Shown here: one piece after another, positions 27,033-35,446 of the stretch
How the letters are laid out: every line of letters begins with the position of its first letter
Numbering within the stretch: the first letter of the stretch is position 1
DNA from: Sphingomonas colocasiae
GTDB lineage: Bacteria > Pseudomonadota > Alphaproteobacteria > Sphingomonadales > Sphingomonadaceae
Reading direction: 5' to 3'
DNA length: 64,000 nt
Assembly: GCF_019880585.1 (NCBI RefSeq)
Contig: NZ_JAINVV010000003.1
Span: 248,001 to 312,000 of the forward strand
Program-made: the position numbers and the translations under genes
The notes under the pieces: generated by a model
Database searches by the model: none
What the model was told of the DNA's origin: nothing
The model's input: the letters and a program-made list of their open reading frames with translations, nothing else

Positions 27033-29135
27033 CTACCAATAATAGCGCAGCGCCTTCGCCCATGATGATGCCGGATAGTCCTTTTTCAGCCGCTGGAACC
27101 AGGCCTTGCGCTGATCGATCGGCACTTCGGTGCCGCCGCAGGTGTTGTTGCCCGACGGGCCATAGCAATTGACCGCACGATACAGCGCATAGGCCTTGTC
27201 GTCGGCGGCCGCCTTGGGATCCCCGATCACGCGCTTGTAGATCTCCAGCCGCGAGAACACCCCGCCGGCGAACAGCGACGGGGTGCCGGCCAGTTCGTCG
27301 CGTGGCCGTTCGCTATCGAGCGCGAAGCCGTCGAAGCCATTGGCGCGCATGAAATCGGCCAGACAAAGCAGCCCGCGCGGTTCGCGCGGATTGGCGGCCA
27401 GCCGCGTCGCTGTATCGCGAAGCGGCGAGCAGCCGATATCGCCAAGCGCGGTCGAACGCGTGAAGATGCCGAGCGGCGGCTGTTCGACGGCGGGAAAACC
27501 CCAAAGATAGGAATCGGCCTTGGCATCGGCCGGCACCAGCGAGAGATCGCCCAGAAAGTCGCGATAGGCGCCACGCGTCACGCCCTTGTAGAGCAGCGTG
27601 AACAATGCCACGTCGCGCTCGTGCCGGGGCGCATTGGCGTCCTTCGCCTGCTGCCGCAGCAACGCCGCATCGGCGACATTGGCGAGCAGCAATTCGCGGA
27701 TCATGGCGTTGCGCACCGGCGAGCCGGCAGCGAAGACGCGCGCCAGCGTCTTCCCGCGCTCCTCGTTCATCGCCAGCGCCAGTTCGATTGCCGCCCGCTG
27801 ATGCGGCTGCGTCGCGCCCGGCAGCATTTCCAGCCAGAAGCCGCGTGCATTGCGATCCCGCTTCGCCTCCAGCGCCATGCCGCGCAGCATCTGACGGCTG
27901 AAGGCGAGTGGGCCGAAGCGCTGCTGCCGCGCGGCATCGGGGATCAGGCGCAGCACCTCATCCGGCTGGCCGGCGACATGGAAGGCGTGAGAGGCCAGCA
28001 GGAAATCGAACAGAGCCGCCTTGCCCGAGAACAGGGTGCGCTGCCCCTCAAGTTCCTCACGGCTGATCGCACCGCCGCAGCACATGCCGTCGGACGCGAT
28101 CGCGTCGCCGCGCATGCGGGCGAGATCGAGCGTGGCAAGCAGGATCGGATCCTTCACCGCCCCGGGCTTGAGCTGTGACAGCAGCTTGTTGTCGACTTCC
28201 TCCGCCAGGGTGACGTCGTCGATGCCCCGCGCCGCCGGGCTTTGCACAAAGGCGGCCGCATATTCGGCGGTCAGCCGATCGGTCTGCCCGCCCAGCCAAT
28301 AGACACGCCGCAACAGCCCCCGCGCCGACGGGGCATAGGTTCCACGCGGATACTCCTTGAGATAGGCACGCAGCGCCGCCTCGGCGCCCGAGATCGCGGC
28401 ACTGTCGTTCTCCGCGGCCTCGCGCGGATAGCCATATTCGTCGAACGCGCCGATCTGCGCGCGATTCACCTCGACACGGCCGATCATGTATCGCGCGGTT
28501 TCCTTGAGCCAGGGCTGGCCAGCGGAACCGAGCGCGCGGAATTCGGCCGACGCCGCGTCATAATCTCCATCGTAAAAGGCGGCCGCGCCCTGAAGATAAT
28601 GGCCGAATGCGCCGGCCAGCGGCGAGCGCAGCGCATTCGCCGTGCCCGCCAGCGCCGCCCGACTGCCGCCAGCACCGGCGCAATCGGGCTGCAAGCCGCG
28701 CCGCGCGGCGATCAGCGCCGTGCGTTCCCCGTCGGAAAGCTTCCTGGCGGCGTTGACGGCCGCCTCGAAACCCGCCGCCCCCGTGGGATTGCTGCGGCAT
28801 CGCGATCCCTCGCCATCGGCATAACGCGCATCCTCCGCGCCTTCGGCGCGGGGCGCCAGGCTCTTGCGGAAACCATACCATTCGAACAGCGGATCCGGCG
28901 TCGGCAGGTTGGGCGCGTTGGGCGCCGCATCCGAACGCGCATCCTGCATCAACAGGGTCAGGTTCACGCGCGTATCGTTGCCCGGCCCGAGCGCCGCCAT
29001 ATTGTCGCAACCGCTAAGGTCGCGATGCGCCAGCTTCCACGACGAATAGCAGCCATAGTCGCCGCTCGCCTCGGCCGGGGCCGACCAGGCGGAGGCGAGA
29101 AGCAGCGAGGCGAAGGCGAAACAGACGCGTTGCAT
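27033..29135 (-). CDS. Large exported helical-repeat protein, function unknown
   Basis: A 700-residue protein with a signal peptide (VCFAFASLLLASAWSAPAEASG). The body is helical and alanine-rich, with tetratricopeptide-like stretches (FGHYLQGAAAFYDGDYDAASAEFRALG, TARYMIGRVEVNRAQ, AALRAYLKEYPRGTYAPSARGLLRRVYWLGG). The pattern recalls YfiO/BamD-type repeats but is much longer, and no lipobox is seen. The C-terminus NCYGPSGNNTCGGTEVPIDQRKAWFQRLKKDYPASSWAKALRYYW is distinctive. GGGAGGATCGCC before the ATG at 29135 fixes the start; the frame extends further without signal-like residues. It shares an operon with the DUF3142 gene. Confidence 0.75.
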   Translation of the reverse strand: MQRVCFAFASLLLASAWSAPAEASGDYGCYSSWKLAHRDLSGCDNMAALGPGNDTRVNLTLLMQDARSDAAPNAPNLPTPDPLFEWYGFRKSLAPRAEGAEDARYADGEGSRCRSNPTGAAGFEAAVNAARKLSDGERTALIAARRGLQPDCAGAGGSRAALAGTANALRSPLAGAFGHYLQGAAAFYDGDYDAASAEFRALGSAGQPWLKETARYMIGRVEVNRAQIGAFDEYGYPREAAENDSAAISGAEAALRAYLKEYPRGTYAPSARGLLRRVYWLGGQTDRLTAEYAAAFVQSPAARGIDDVTLAEEVDNKLLSQLKPGAVKDPILLATLDLARMRGDAIASDGMCCGGAISREELEGQRTLFSGKAALFDFLLASHAFHVAGQPDEVLRLIPDAARQQRFGPLAFSRQMLRGMALEAKRDRNARGFWLEMLPGATQPHQRAAIELALAMNEERGKTLARVFAAGSPVRNAMIRELLLANVADAALLRQQAKDANAPRHERDVALFTLLYKGVTRGAYRDFLGDLSLVPADAKADSYLWGFPAVEQPPLGIFTRSTALGDIGCSPLRDTATRLAANPREPRGLLCLADFMRANGFDGFALDSERPRDELAGTPSLFAGGVFSRLEIYKRVIGDPKAAADDKAYALYRAVNCYGPSGNNTCGGTEVPIDQRKAWFQRLKKDYPASSWAKALRYYW

Positions 29136-29220
29136 GGCGATCCTCCCGAAGCGCAAGATGCGGCACAGCCCATTGCCGTGCAACCGGCCGCTTCGCCAGC
29201 GCGAAGTTCGGTCCTCATGC

Positions 29221-29278
29221 CAAGGTGCAGGGATGCCGACGCATCTGCACCTTGCAACGCTCAAGCGCCGCGCAGGCT
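29221..29278. repeat. 58-bp dispersed hairpin repeat, copy 1
   Basis: It begins CAAGGTGCAGGGATGC, folds as CAAGGTGC...GGATGC/GCATCT...GCACCTTG around a 4-base tip, and ends with AACGCTCAAGCGCCG. It matches a second copy at 57843-57900 with five differences. It lies just beyond the kdpE stop codon and might end that transcript. Confidence 0.8.
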
Positions 29279-29282
29279 GATA

Positions 29283-29963
29283 TCAGCCGACCGGCGCGGC
29301 GAGACGATAGCCCACGCCCGGTTCGGTCAGCAGGATCTCCGGATCGGCGGGATCCTCCTCGATCTTCTGCCTGAGCAGGCTGATATAGACGCGCAGATAT
29401 TGAGTATCGGTGGCGCTCGCGCCCCAGCCGGCTGCCAGCAGCCGCTTGTGCGTCACCACCTGCCCCGCGCTCAGCGCCAGCGTCCGCAGCAATTCATATT
29501 CCTTGGGGGAAAGCTTGAGCACGTCGCCGTCGAGCGACACGATCCGCGTCGCGAAGTCGATCGCGAGAGGGCCGGCGCTGAAGGTCGCGGGCTGGCGCGA
29601 ATGGCGGCGCAGCGCGGCGCGGATGCGCGCCATCAGTTCGCCGATCTCGAAGGGCTTGTCGACATAATCATCTGCGCCTTCGTCGAGCGCGGCGATCTTC
29701 TCCGCTTCCTGGTGACGCGCGGAAATGACGATGATGGGCACCCCTTCCAGCCCGCGCAGGCTGCGGATCACATCCTTGCCGTCCATATCGGGCAGGCCGA
29801 GGTCGAGCAGGATCACATCGGGCCGGTCGTCGTTCACCTGTGCCAGGGCGCTCATGCCCGTGCTCGCCACCGAGACGGCGTAGCCGGCGGCGGCCAGCAC
29901 CGGTTCGAGCACGGCGAGCAAGGACGGTTCGTCATCGACAAGCAGGATGCGGGTGGTACTCAC
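29283..29963 (-). CDS. kdpE: OmpR-family response regulator KdpE
   Basis: The receiver domain has phospho-acceptor Asp54 (VILLDLGLPDMDG), acidic pocket DD at residues 10-11, and the conserved Lys in YVDKPFE. The C-terminal winged helix (LKLSPKEYELLRTLALSAGQVVTHKRLL, DTQYLRVYISLLRQKIEEDP) is of the KdpE type, which normally switches on the high-affinity K+ pump operon kdpFABC. Its ATG overlaps the stop of the sensor gene. No kdpFABC genes are in the window, so its target lies elsewhere or has changed. Confidence 0.9.
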   Translation of the reverse strand: MSTTRILLVDDEPSLLAVLEPVLAAAGYAVSVASTGMSALAQVNDDRPDVILLDLGLPDMDGKDVIRSLRGLEGVPIIVISARHQEAEKIAALDEGADDYVDKPFEIGELMARIRAALRRHSRQPATFSAGPLAIDFATRIVSLDGDVLKLSPKEYELLRTLALSAGQVVTHKRLLAAGWGASATDTQYLRVYISLLRQKIEEDPADPEILLTEPGVGYRLAAPVG

Positions 29964-31501
29964 GCCGGCACCTCCCCGGGCTTCACCACGGGCAGACGGA
30001 TCACGATCCGCGTCCCCACCGCTCCGATCCCCGGCGTACGCGCGACGATCTCGCCATCCAATGCCTCGACGAAGCTGCGCGCGATCGCCAGTCCCAGCCC
30101 GCTGCCGCGCGGCGACGGTTCGGGCCGGACGACGCGGTGGAAGCGTTCGAACACCCGCTCAAGATCGGCATCGGGAATGCCCTGCCCCTGATCGGCCACG
30201 GTGATGCTGCAAAATCCGTCTTCCTCCACGCAATCCACCTCGATCCGCGATCCATCCGCGCTGTACGTCACGGCATTGTCGAGCACATTGATCAGCACCA
30301 GTTCGAAGAGCGACGCATCGGCATTCACCAGCGGATCGGCGCCGCCCGGCCTTCGCACGATCTCCCGGTCGCCGGCGCGGGTGCGCACGCGATGGATGAC
30401 GGTGCCCAGCATGTCACCCACCGAAAGCAATTGCAGCCGGGCGCTGCCCTGCCCCGCTTCCAGCCGGCCCATTTCCAGCAGATTGGCGGTGAAGCGGTTC
30501 AGCCGGTCGCATTCGTCGACGATCCCGCGCAGGAAACGCAGCGATGTGGGTTCGTCGAGCTGGTCCCTATAATCGATCAGGCTGGATGCCGATGCGCTGA
30601 TCGCGGTCAATGGCGTACGGAAATCATGGCTGACCGACGACAGCAAGGCGGTCTTCAATTCTTCGGTGCGCGCCGCCGCGCGGGTCTCCGCGATGCGTTC
30701 GGAGAGCAGCGCGCGTTCGAGCGCGAGCGCCAGGAGATTGGCGAGCGCCGCGATAAACGGCGCGTCGAAACGCTCCGAACCGGCCGAGACCGTCATCACC
30801 CCCATCATCCCATCGCTGCCATCCAGCCTGTGCGCGACCAATGCCCCGGCCTCCGCATATCCATCCATGCTCGCAAGCGCGGTTTCGGCCAAAGCCCGGC
30901 GTTCATCTTCGTCGGCAGCGGCATCGAGTGCGATCAGGGCCACGCCGCGTAAGACGAACAGGGAAATGTCCAGGCCGAGCTGTCCGGCCGCCCTGTCGAG
31001 CGATTCCGCCACATCCTGCGGCCGAACCGCACGCTGCAGCGTCTGGCTGGCTCCCAGCAATGTGGAGAGATTGCGATTGCTGCGGCTCGCGGCCTGGGCG
31101 CGATCCTTCAACCGGCCGGCGAGTACGCCGGTCACGATCGCGCAGAGATTGAACACGACCAGCGGCGCCACGTCACGCCCCGTCGCCAGGCGCAGCGTCA
31201 GCACGGGTTCGGTCAGATAGAAATTATAGAGGAGAAAAGCGGAGATCGCGGCGAGCAATCCCGCGACAAGCCCGAAAAAGGCCCCCGCCAGGGTGATGCC
31301 GAGCATGAAGATCAGCGCGCTCGCTGCCTCTCCATATTCGGGTTCCACCGCGAACGCGGCGACCGACGAGGCGAGTACGATCAGGATCGTCGCCGCGAAT
31401 TCCTTCAGGCCGAATTGCGGGCGGAACGACGCGAGCGAAAAACGGTCTGTGGCGAAGCCGGGAGTCATCTGGATCTGTCCATAGGAACCGGACAGTATCA
31501 T
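29960..31501 (-). CDS. KdpD-type sensor histidine kinase, N-terminally short
   Basis: The 513-residue kinase starts close to the DUF4118 membrane module (about residues 35-130, several transmembrane helices), followed by a GAF-like region (145-260), the HisKA box with His292 (SSVSHDFRTPLTAIS) and an HATPase domain (NVLDNAVTYSADG, DQGQGIP, GSGLGLAI). Classical KdpD proteins are about 890 residues with KdpD and universal-stress domains in front; these are entirely missing. The Walker-type sites of that region, which tune K+ response, are therefore absent. It forms an ATGA-coupled pair with kdpE. Confidence 0.88.
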   Translation of the reverse strand: MILSGSYGQIQMTPGFATDRFSLASFRPQFGLKEFAATILIVLASSVAAFAVEPEYGEAASALIFMLGITLAGAFFGLVAGLLAAISAFLLYNFYLTEPVLTLRLATGRDVAPLVVFNLCAIVTGVLAGRLKDRAQAASRSNRNLSTLLGASQTLQRAVRPQDVAESLDRAAGQLGLDISLFVLRGVALIALDAAADEDERRALAETALASMDGYAEAGALVAHRLDGSDGMMGVMTVSAGSERFDAPFIAALANLLALALERALLSERIAETRAAARTEELKTALLSSVSHDFRTPLTAISASASSLIDYRDQLDEPTSLRFLRGIVDECDRLNRFTANLLEMGRLEAGQGSARLQLLSVGDMLGTVIHRVRTRAGDREIVRRPGGADPLVNADASLFELVLINVLDNAVTYSADGSRIEVDCVEEDGFCSITVADQGQGIPDADLERVFERFHRVVRPEPSPRGSGLGLAIARSFVEALDGEIVARTPGIGAVGTRIVIRLPVVKPGEVPA

Positions 31502-31569
31502 CTCGAACGCGTCCGGTGCGAAAAACCGATCTCCACTTGGGCGCGTGCTCCAGCTTCAGGTCTTCTGGT

Positions 31570-31619
31570 CCACGACAGCGGCACTGATGCCGGGAGCTGA
31601 CAGCAGTCCGCTGTCGTGG
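31570..31619. promoter_or_regulatory. 12-bp inverted repeat upstream of the KdpD-type gene
   Basis: CCACGACAGCGG (31570-31581) and CCGCTGTCGTGG (31608-31619) are exact inverse copies 26 bases apart. They lie in the 295-bp divergent region between the kinase gene and pal, 69 bases from the kinase start. The element could be an operator or a transcript hairpin. Nothing else gene-like is seen in this gap. Confidence 0.5.
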
Positions 31620-31796
31620 TGGGACGCGCGATGTCTGGGAACGATTTCACATCTGGGGGGTGAGATCGGCACCGCGCAGGATCCGGGCTAAGCCCCCCGG
31701 GCCGCCGGGTCCATGCATTTAAATCCTATAGTAACGCCGCCGTACCGACAGCGCCTAGGCTCGTACCCCGGACATCACTCAATCTTGGGGACCGAC

Positions 31797-32309
31797 GTGA
31801 AGACACATATCGCCGCCGCACTGCTCGTTGGAACAATGCTGGCATCGGGCTGTGCGAAAAAGCCCGCACCCGAAACCGTCGCCAGCCAGGCCCCCGGCGC
31901 CAGCGAATATACGGCGGCGCAGGAGGAAGGCGATCCGACCGCGCGGCTGCAGGCCGATCTGGTCGCGAAGGCCGGCGCCGACCGCGTCTATTTCGACCTG
32001 GACGGGTTCGAACTGACCCCGGCCGCGCAGCAGGTTCTGGCGCGCCAGGCGCAATGGTTCCAGGCCAATCCCAATATCGCCGTGACCATCGAAGGGCATT
32101 GCGACGAACGCGGCACCCGCGAATATAATCTGGCGCTGGGCGAGCGCCGCGCGAACAGCGTGAAGAATTTCCTGGCCGGCCAGGGCGTTTCCGTCGCCCG
32201 CCTGTCGACCATTTCCTATGGCAAGGAACGTCCCGAAGCGCTCGGTTCGGACGAGGCGTCCTATGCGCGCAATCGTCGCGCCGTCTCGCTGGTCATCGCG
32301 CCGCTGTAA
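31797..32309 (+). CDS. pal: Peptidoglycan-associated lipoprotein Pal (OmpA-like)
   Basis: A lipoprotein signal (ALLVGTMLASGC) with lipidated Cys is followed by a short linker and an OmpA/Pal domain: VYFDLDGFELTPAAQQVLARQ, VTIEGHCDERGTREYNLALGERRA and ISYGKERPEALGSDEASYARNRRAV. The Asp and Arg that grip diaminopimelate in peptidoglycan are present in the TREYNLALGERRA and NRRAV segments. It would tether the outer membrane to the wall. The GTG at 31797 starts it, and the signal peptide begins right there; the frame is open from 31713. tol genes are not visible in the window. Confidence 0.9.
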   Translation: MKTHIAAALLVGTMLASGCAKKPAPETVASQAPGASEYTAAQEEGDPTARLQADLVAKAGADRVYFDLDGFELTPAAQQVLARQAQWFQANPNIAVTIEGHCDERGTREYNLALGERRANSVKNFLAGQGVSVARLSTISYGKERPEALGSDEASYARNRRAVSLVIAPL

Positions 32310-32310
32310 A

Positions 32311-32487
32311 ATGAGCGATCGCGACAGGGCCTATCTGGTCCGGCGCTGGAAGGACGAGTTGCGCGCCGCCGAACATGCCGGCTGCGAAGAGGCGGTCGAC
32401 AGGCATCATCGCCTGGCGAGCGGTTATGCGCGCCGGATCGCGGCGATCGATGCGGCGCGCGTTCAACCGCAAGAGCGGGCCGGATGA
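32311..32487 (+). CDS. Small charged protein, 58 aa, unknown function
   Basis: A short frame beginning MSDRDRAYLVRRWKDELRAAEHAGCEEAVDRHHRLASGYARR, highly charged and probably helical, with no signal peptide. It starts one base after the pal stop and its stop overlaps the next ATG (ATGA), so it sits tightly in a pal-sORF-MliC operon. That spacing is the main support for its being a real gene. Confidence 0.6.
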   Translation: MSDRDRAYLVRRWKDELRAAEHAGCEEAVDRHHRLASGYARRIAAIDAARVQPQERAG

Positions 32488-32786
32488 TCGGGCCGAAATC
32501 AATCGTCCTGTCGCTCTGCCTGATACCGCTCGCTGCGGGCTGCGGCGTGGCGCGCGACCCGCCCGACGCGATCTACGGCTGCGCGAACGATCTGGGCTTC
32601 GAAGTTCGTTATGCCGATACGCTGGCCGATGTGACCACGGCCAAAGGCAATTACGCATTGACGCAGATCGAGTCCTCGATCGGCCGGCGCTATACTTCGG
32701 CGATCGCCGCATTGGTCATCGACGGGGACGCGGCATCGCTCGTCATCGACGGCGAGCCGCGCTATCTCAAGTGCCGGCTGGCTTGA
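32484..32786 (+). CDS. MliC-like lysozyme-inhibitor lipoprotein
   Basis: The 100-residue protein has a lipobox (CLIPLAAGC). The mature part holds IYGCANDLGFEVRYADTLAD, the loop ESSIGRRYTS, and the closing YLKCRL. The two spaced cysteines and the S-x-G-x-x-Y loop resemble MliC/PliC inhibitors, where this loop plugs the C-type lysozyme active site. It is shorter and divergent, so other small lipoproteins of that fold remain possible. It is coupled to the small ORF and to pal, which suits a wall-protection role. Confidence 0.65.
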   Translation: MIGPKSIVLSLCLIPLAAGCGVARDPPDAIYGCANDLGFEVRYADTLADVTTAKGNYALTQIESSIGRRYTSAIAALVIDGDAASLVIDGEPRYLKCRLA

Positions 32787-32849
32787 ATATCGGTTTCAAC
32801 AAAGGCCACTCGCCGGAATTTCACCTGTCGGAGACTCCCGCTGGCCGGC

Positions 32850-34337
32850 CTATCGCGCCGGCTGCCGGACCACCAGCGACCGACCGGCATAGGCCTGGGG
32901 GCGGACGCCCGCGACCTTCACGGTCCGGCGCCCGCCCTTGGCCATGAAGCTCACCTCCACCGTCACCGGATCGGACGCCTTCAATCCGAAATGGACCGGC
33001 CCCATGCTCTGGCTGCTATAGCCGCCCGCCGTCTCCACCTGTCGGGTCCCGAGGATCCCGCCGGCCGCATCGTAGAGCCGCACTTCCGCGCCCGCGCGGG
33101 TGTAGCGGCCCCGGGCGTCGAGCACGAGCACGCTCAATGAGCGTCGCGCGGCATCGCCCGGCATCGTGTTGCGGAACAGGATATGCCCACCTTCCTTTCC
33201 GAAACTGTCGGTGAGGGAAAGATCGAGCGCGCCGTCGCGGTCATAATCCACCCATTGCACGCCATGATCGGCGACATTGACGATGCCGCCATTCGCCAGC
33301 AGATCGACGAAGGCACCGCCGCCATTGCGGAACAGCGCATCCCTGGGCTGCAGATCGCTGCCCGAGCGGACATAGGAGGTGACCATCAGATCCGCCCAGC
33401 CGTCATTGTCGTAATCGCCGAAGGCGGCGCCGACCGCATGGTTGTCGACACCCACCCCGGCCTGCGCCGCGACATTGGCGAAGCTGCCGCCCGGCCCGCC
33501 ACGATAGAGCGCGTTGCGGCCGTAATTGGGCACGAACAGGTCCAGATAGCCGTCGTTATCAAAGTCACCGACGGCGCAACCCACGCCGCCCTCGTCCTTG
33601 GTGCGGCCGGCATTGTCCATGCCCAGCACCGCCGCCACATCGACGAAGCGGTCGCCATCGTTGCGCCAGAGCCCGTCGGTCGCGCCCGCCTGATTGGCGG
33701 TGAACAGATCGAGGTCGCCATCGCGGTCATAGTCGAGCCAGCACGCCCCCACCGTCGGCCGCATGTCCGCCGGCGCGCGATCGGACGGCACCAGCGCGAA
33801 CCGCCCGCCGTCATTGCGGTAGAGCCTGTTCTCGCCGGCGCGATCGGTCGCGTAGAGATCGACATCGCCGTCATTGTCGAAATCGATCCAGTTGGTGTGA
33901 CGCGCCGAGCGGCCCGGAATCGCCAGGCCCGTCTCCGCCGTCACATCGGCGAAGCGCCGGCCGCCGACATTGCGGAACAGGCGAGAGGAATGATCCTTGT
34001 CGGTGGGGCCGACCAGCAGATCAGGCCAGCCGTCGCCGTCATAGTCACCCCAGCTCGCCGATCGCATCTCCGGCCCCGAAAGCGGCAGGCCGAGCGCCTC
34101 GCCGACGCTCACGAAGCTGCCGCGATCGTTGCGATACAGGCTGACCGCGCCCGACTGGCCGACAAGCGCGAGATCGAGATCGCCGTCCCGGTCGTAATCG
34201 GCCCAGGCATTGGCGAGCGTTCCCGGTATGGCGAACAAAGCGCTCTGGACGGGCTCGAACGGCAATTGCGCCGGTTGTGCCGCCGCGGCGGTGACAAAAG
34301 GGAGCAACAGGGCAAGGGCCGATGCACGCCTCATCAT
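32850..34337 (-). CDS. Exported FG-GAP/VCBS-repeat protein (CRTAC1-like)
   Basis: A signal peptide (ALALLLPFVTAAAAQ) is followed by seven calcium-binding beta-propeller blades, visible as DYDRDGDLDL, DYDGDGWPDL, DFDNDGDVDL, DYDRDGDLDL, DFDNDGYLDL, DYDNDGWADL and DYDRDGALDL. The C-terminus (YSSQSMGPVHFGLKASDPVTVEVSF) is the UnbV/ASPIC-type domain that often ends such proteins. It is probably a periplasmic or secreted binding protein; the ligand is unknown. AAAGGAC just before two ATG codons at 34337 and 34334 sets the start, although the frame runs open to 34472. Confidence 0.87.
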   Translation of the reverse strand: MMRRASALALLLPFVTAAAAQPAQLPFEPVQSALFAIPGTLANAWADYDRDGDLDLALVGQSGAVSLYRNDRGSFVSVGEALGLPLSGPEMRSASWGDYDGDGWPDLLVGPTDKDHSSRLFRNVGGRRFADVTAETGLAIPGRSARHTNWIDFDNDGDVDLYATDRAGENRLYRNDGGRFALVPSDRAPADMRPTVGACWLDYDRDGDLDLFTANQAGATDGLWRNDGDRFVDVAAVLGMDNAGRTKDEGGVGCAVGDFDNDGYLDLFVPNYGRNALYRGGPGGSFANVAAQAGVGVDNHAVGAAFGDYDNDGWADLMVTSYVRSGSDLQPRDALFRNGGGAFVDLLANGGIVNVADHGVQWVDYDRDGALDLSLTDSFGKEGGHILFRNTMPGDAARRSLSVLVLDARGRYTRAGAEVRLYDAAGGILGTRQVETAGGYSSQSMGPVHFGLKASDPVTVEVSFMAKGGRRTVKVAGVRPQAYAGRSLVVRQPAR

Positions 34338-34470
34338 TGTCCTTTCGAGCAGGCCATGAACCAGACAGACATGAACGTGCCGCCGTCGACGGGCAAGAGC
34401 CAGCAGCGCTTGCATCATCGGCCCTGCTGGTCCACGTCGCCGGCCATCACCCGCCTGCCCCGGACCCGAC

Positions 34471-35265
34471 ATGCCCCTGCCCGCTCCATCCGTCCAAGAT
34501 CACTGGATCGAAACGCCAAGGGGGCGACTCTTCGCGCGAAGCTGGACTGTCGATGGCGACGACGGGGCGGCGCCCGTCGTACTGCTGCACGATTCGCTCG
34601 GTAGCGTCGCGCTGTGGCGCGATTTTCCGGCCGTGCTGGCACAGGCGACCGGCCGGCGCGTGATCGCCTATGACCGGCTCGGCTTCGGCCAATCCGACGC
34701 GCATTCCCGCCCGATCGAAACCGACTTCATCCGCACCGAAGCGCAGCGCGGTTTCGCGGCGATACGCGAAGCGCTCGCGATCGACGACTTCGTGATCCTG
34801 GGCCACAGCGTCGGCGGCGGCATGGCGACCTGGATCGCAAGCGATTTCGGCGAGACCTGCCACGCGCTGATCACTGAATCCGCGCAGGCCTTTGTCGAGG
34901 ATCGCACACTCCAGGGCATCCGCGACGCCGAACGCGGCTTCGCCGAACCCGGCCAGATCGAAAGGCTGGCCCGCTATCATGGCGACAAGGCCCGCTGGGT
35001 GCTCGATTCCTGGGTGCAGAGCTGGCTTTCCCCCGTCTTCGCCGATTGGCGGCTCAACGGCAGCGAGATCCGTCCGGCCTGCCCGGCGCTCGCCATCCAT
35101 GGCGAAGCCGACGAGTTCGGATCGCCGGTCCATGCCGAGCGCATCGCCGCGCTGACGAGCGGCCCGGCGACCGTCCATATCATCGCAGGCTGCGGCCATG
35201 TGCCGCATCGCGAACGGGAAGCCGAAGTGACCGCCCTTTTCGCCGCTTTCCTCGCCGCGATCTGA
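34471..35265 (+). CDS. Alpha/beta-fold hydrolase
   Basis: The 264-residue enzyme has VVLLHDSLGSVALWRDFP (oxyanion loop), YDRLGFGQSD, the nucleophile elbow LGHSVGGGMA, the acid in IHGEADEFGSP and the catalytic His in AGCGHVPHRE. The triad looks complete and no signal peptide is present. The substrate is unknown. It is divergent from the FG-GAP gene and ends 181 bases before the amino-sugar operon; it is probably not part of it because the strong promoter and operator lie between. Confidence 0.87.
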   Translation: MPLPAPSVQDHWIETPRGRLFARSWTVDGDDGAAPVVLLHDSLGSVALWRDFPAVLAQATGRRVIAYDRLGFGQSDAHSRPIETDFIRTEAQRGFAAIREALAIDDFVILGHSVGGGMATWIASDFGETCHALITESAQAFVEDRTLQGIRDAERGFAEPGQIERLARYHGDKARWVLDSWVQSWLSPVFADWRLNGSEIRPACPALAIHGEADEFGSPVHAERIAALTSGPATVHIIAGCGHVPHREREAEVTALFAAFLAAI

Positions 35266-35373
35266 CCGCTTGCCGGGAACGCCCGGCACCACCAGCGAAA
35301 TCTGCCGATGCCCGCCAAGCGCCCTGGCCGTGGCAGGTATCGACATGCCCGTTCAACATCGCGGAATCGGCGC

Positions 35374-35401
35374 TTGTCACGCCTGCCCAAATTGCTATAC
35401 A
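35374..35401 (+). promoter_or_regulatory. Promoter of the kinase-GH4-chbG-MFS operon
   Basis: TTGTCA at 35374-35379 and TATACA at 35396-35401, with a 16-base spacer, form a good sigma-70 pattern. Transcription would begin near 35408, inside the palindromic operator. Confidence 0.6.
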
Positions 35402-35407
35402 CAAAAC

Positions 35408-35421
35408 CTAGTGATTACTAA
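35408..35421. promoter_or_regulatory. Operator site A (CTAGTGATTACTAA)
   Basis: It differs from the perfect palindrome CTAGTGATCACTAG at two positions. It covers the predicted transcription start of the sugar operon, a position expected for repression. Sites B and C lie in the divergent receptor/TetR promoter region. Confidence 0.7.
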
Positions 35422-35446
35422 GTAATGATACCGCGGGAGGGGAAGC

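Noticed and set aside
34337-34472. N-terminal extension of the FG-GAP protein to 34472
   Set aside because: AAAGGAC before the ATG at 34337 and the signal peptide starting there mark the true start; the extra residues are arginine-rich and overlap the divergent promoter.
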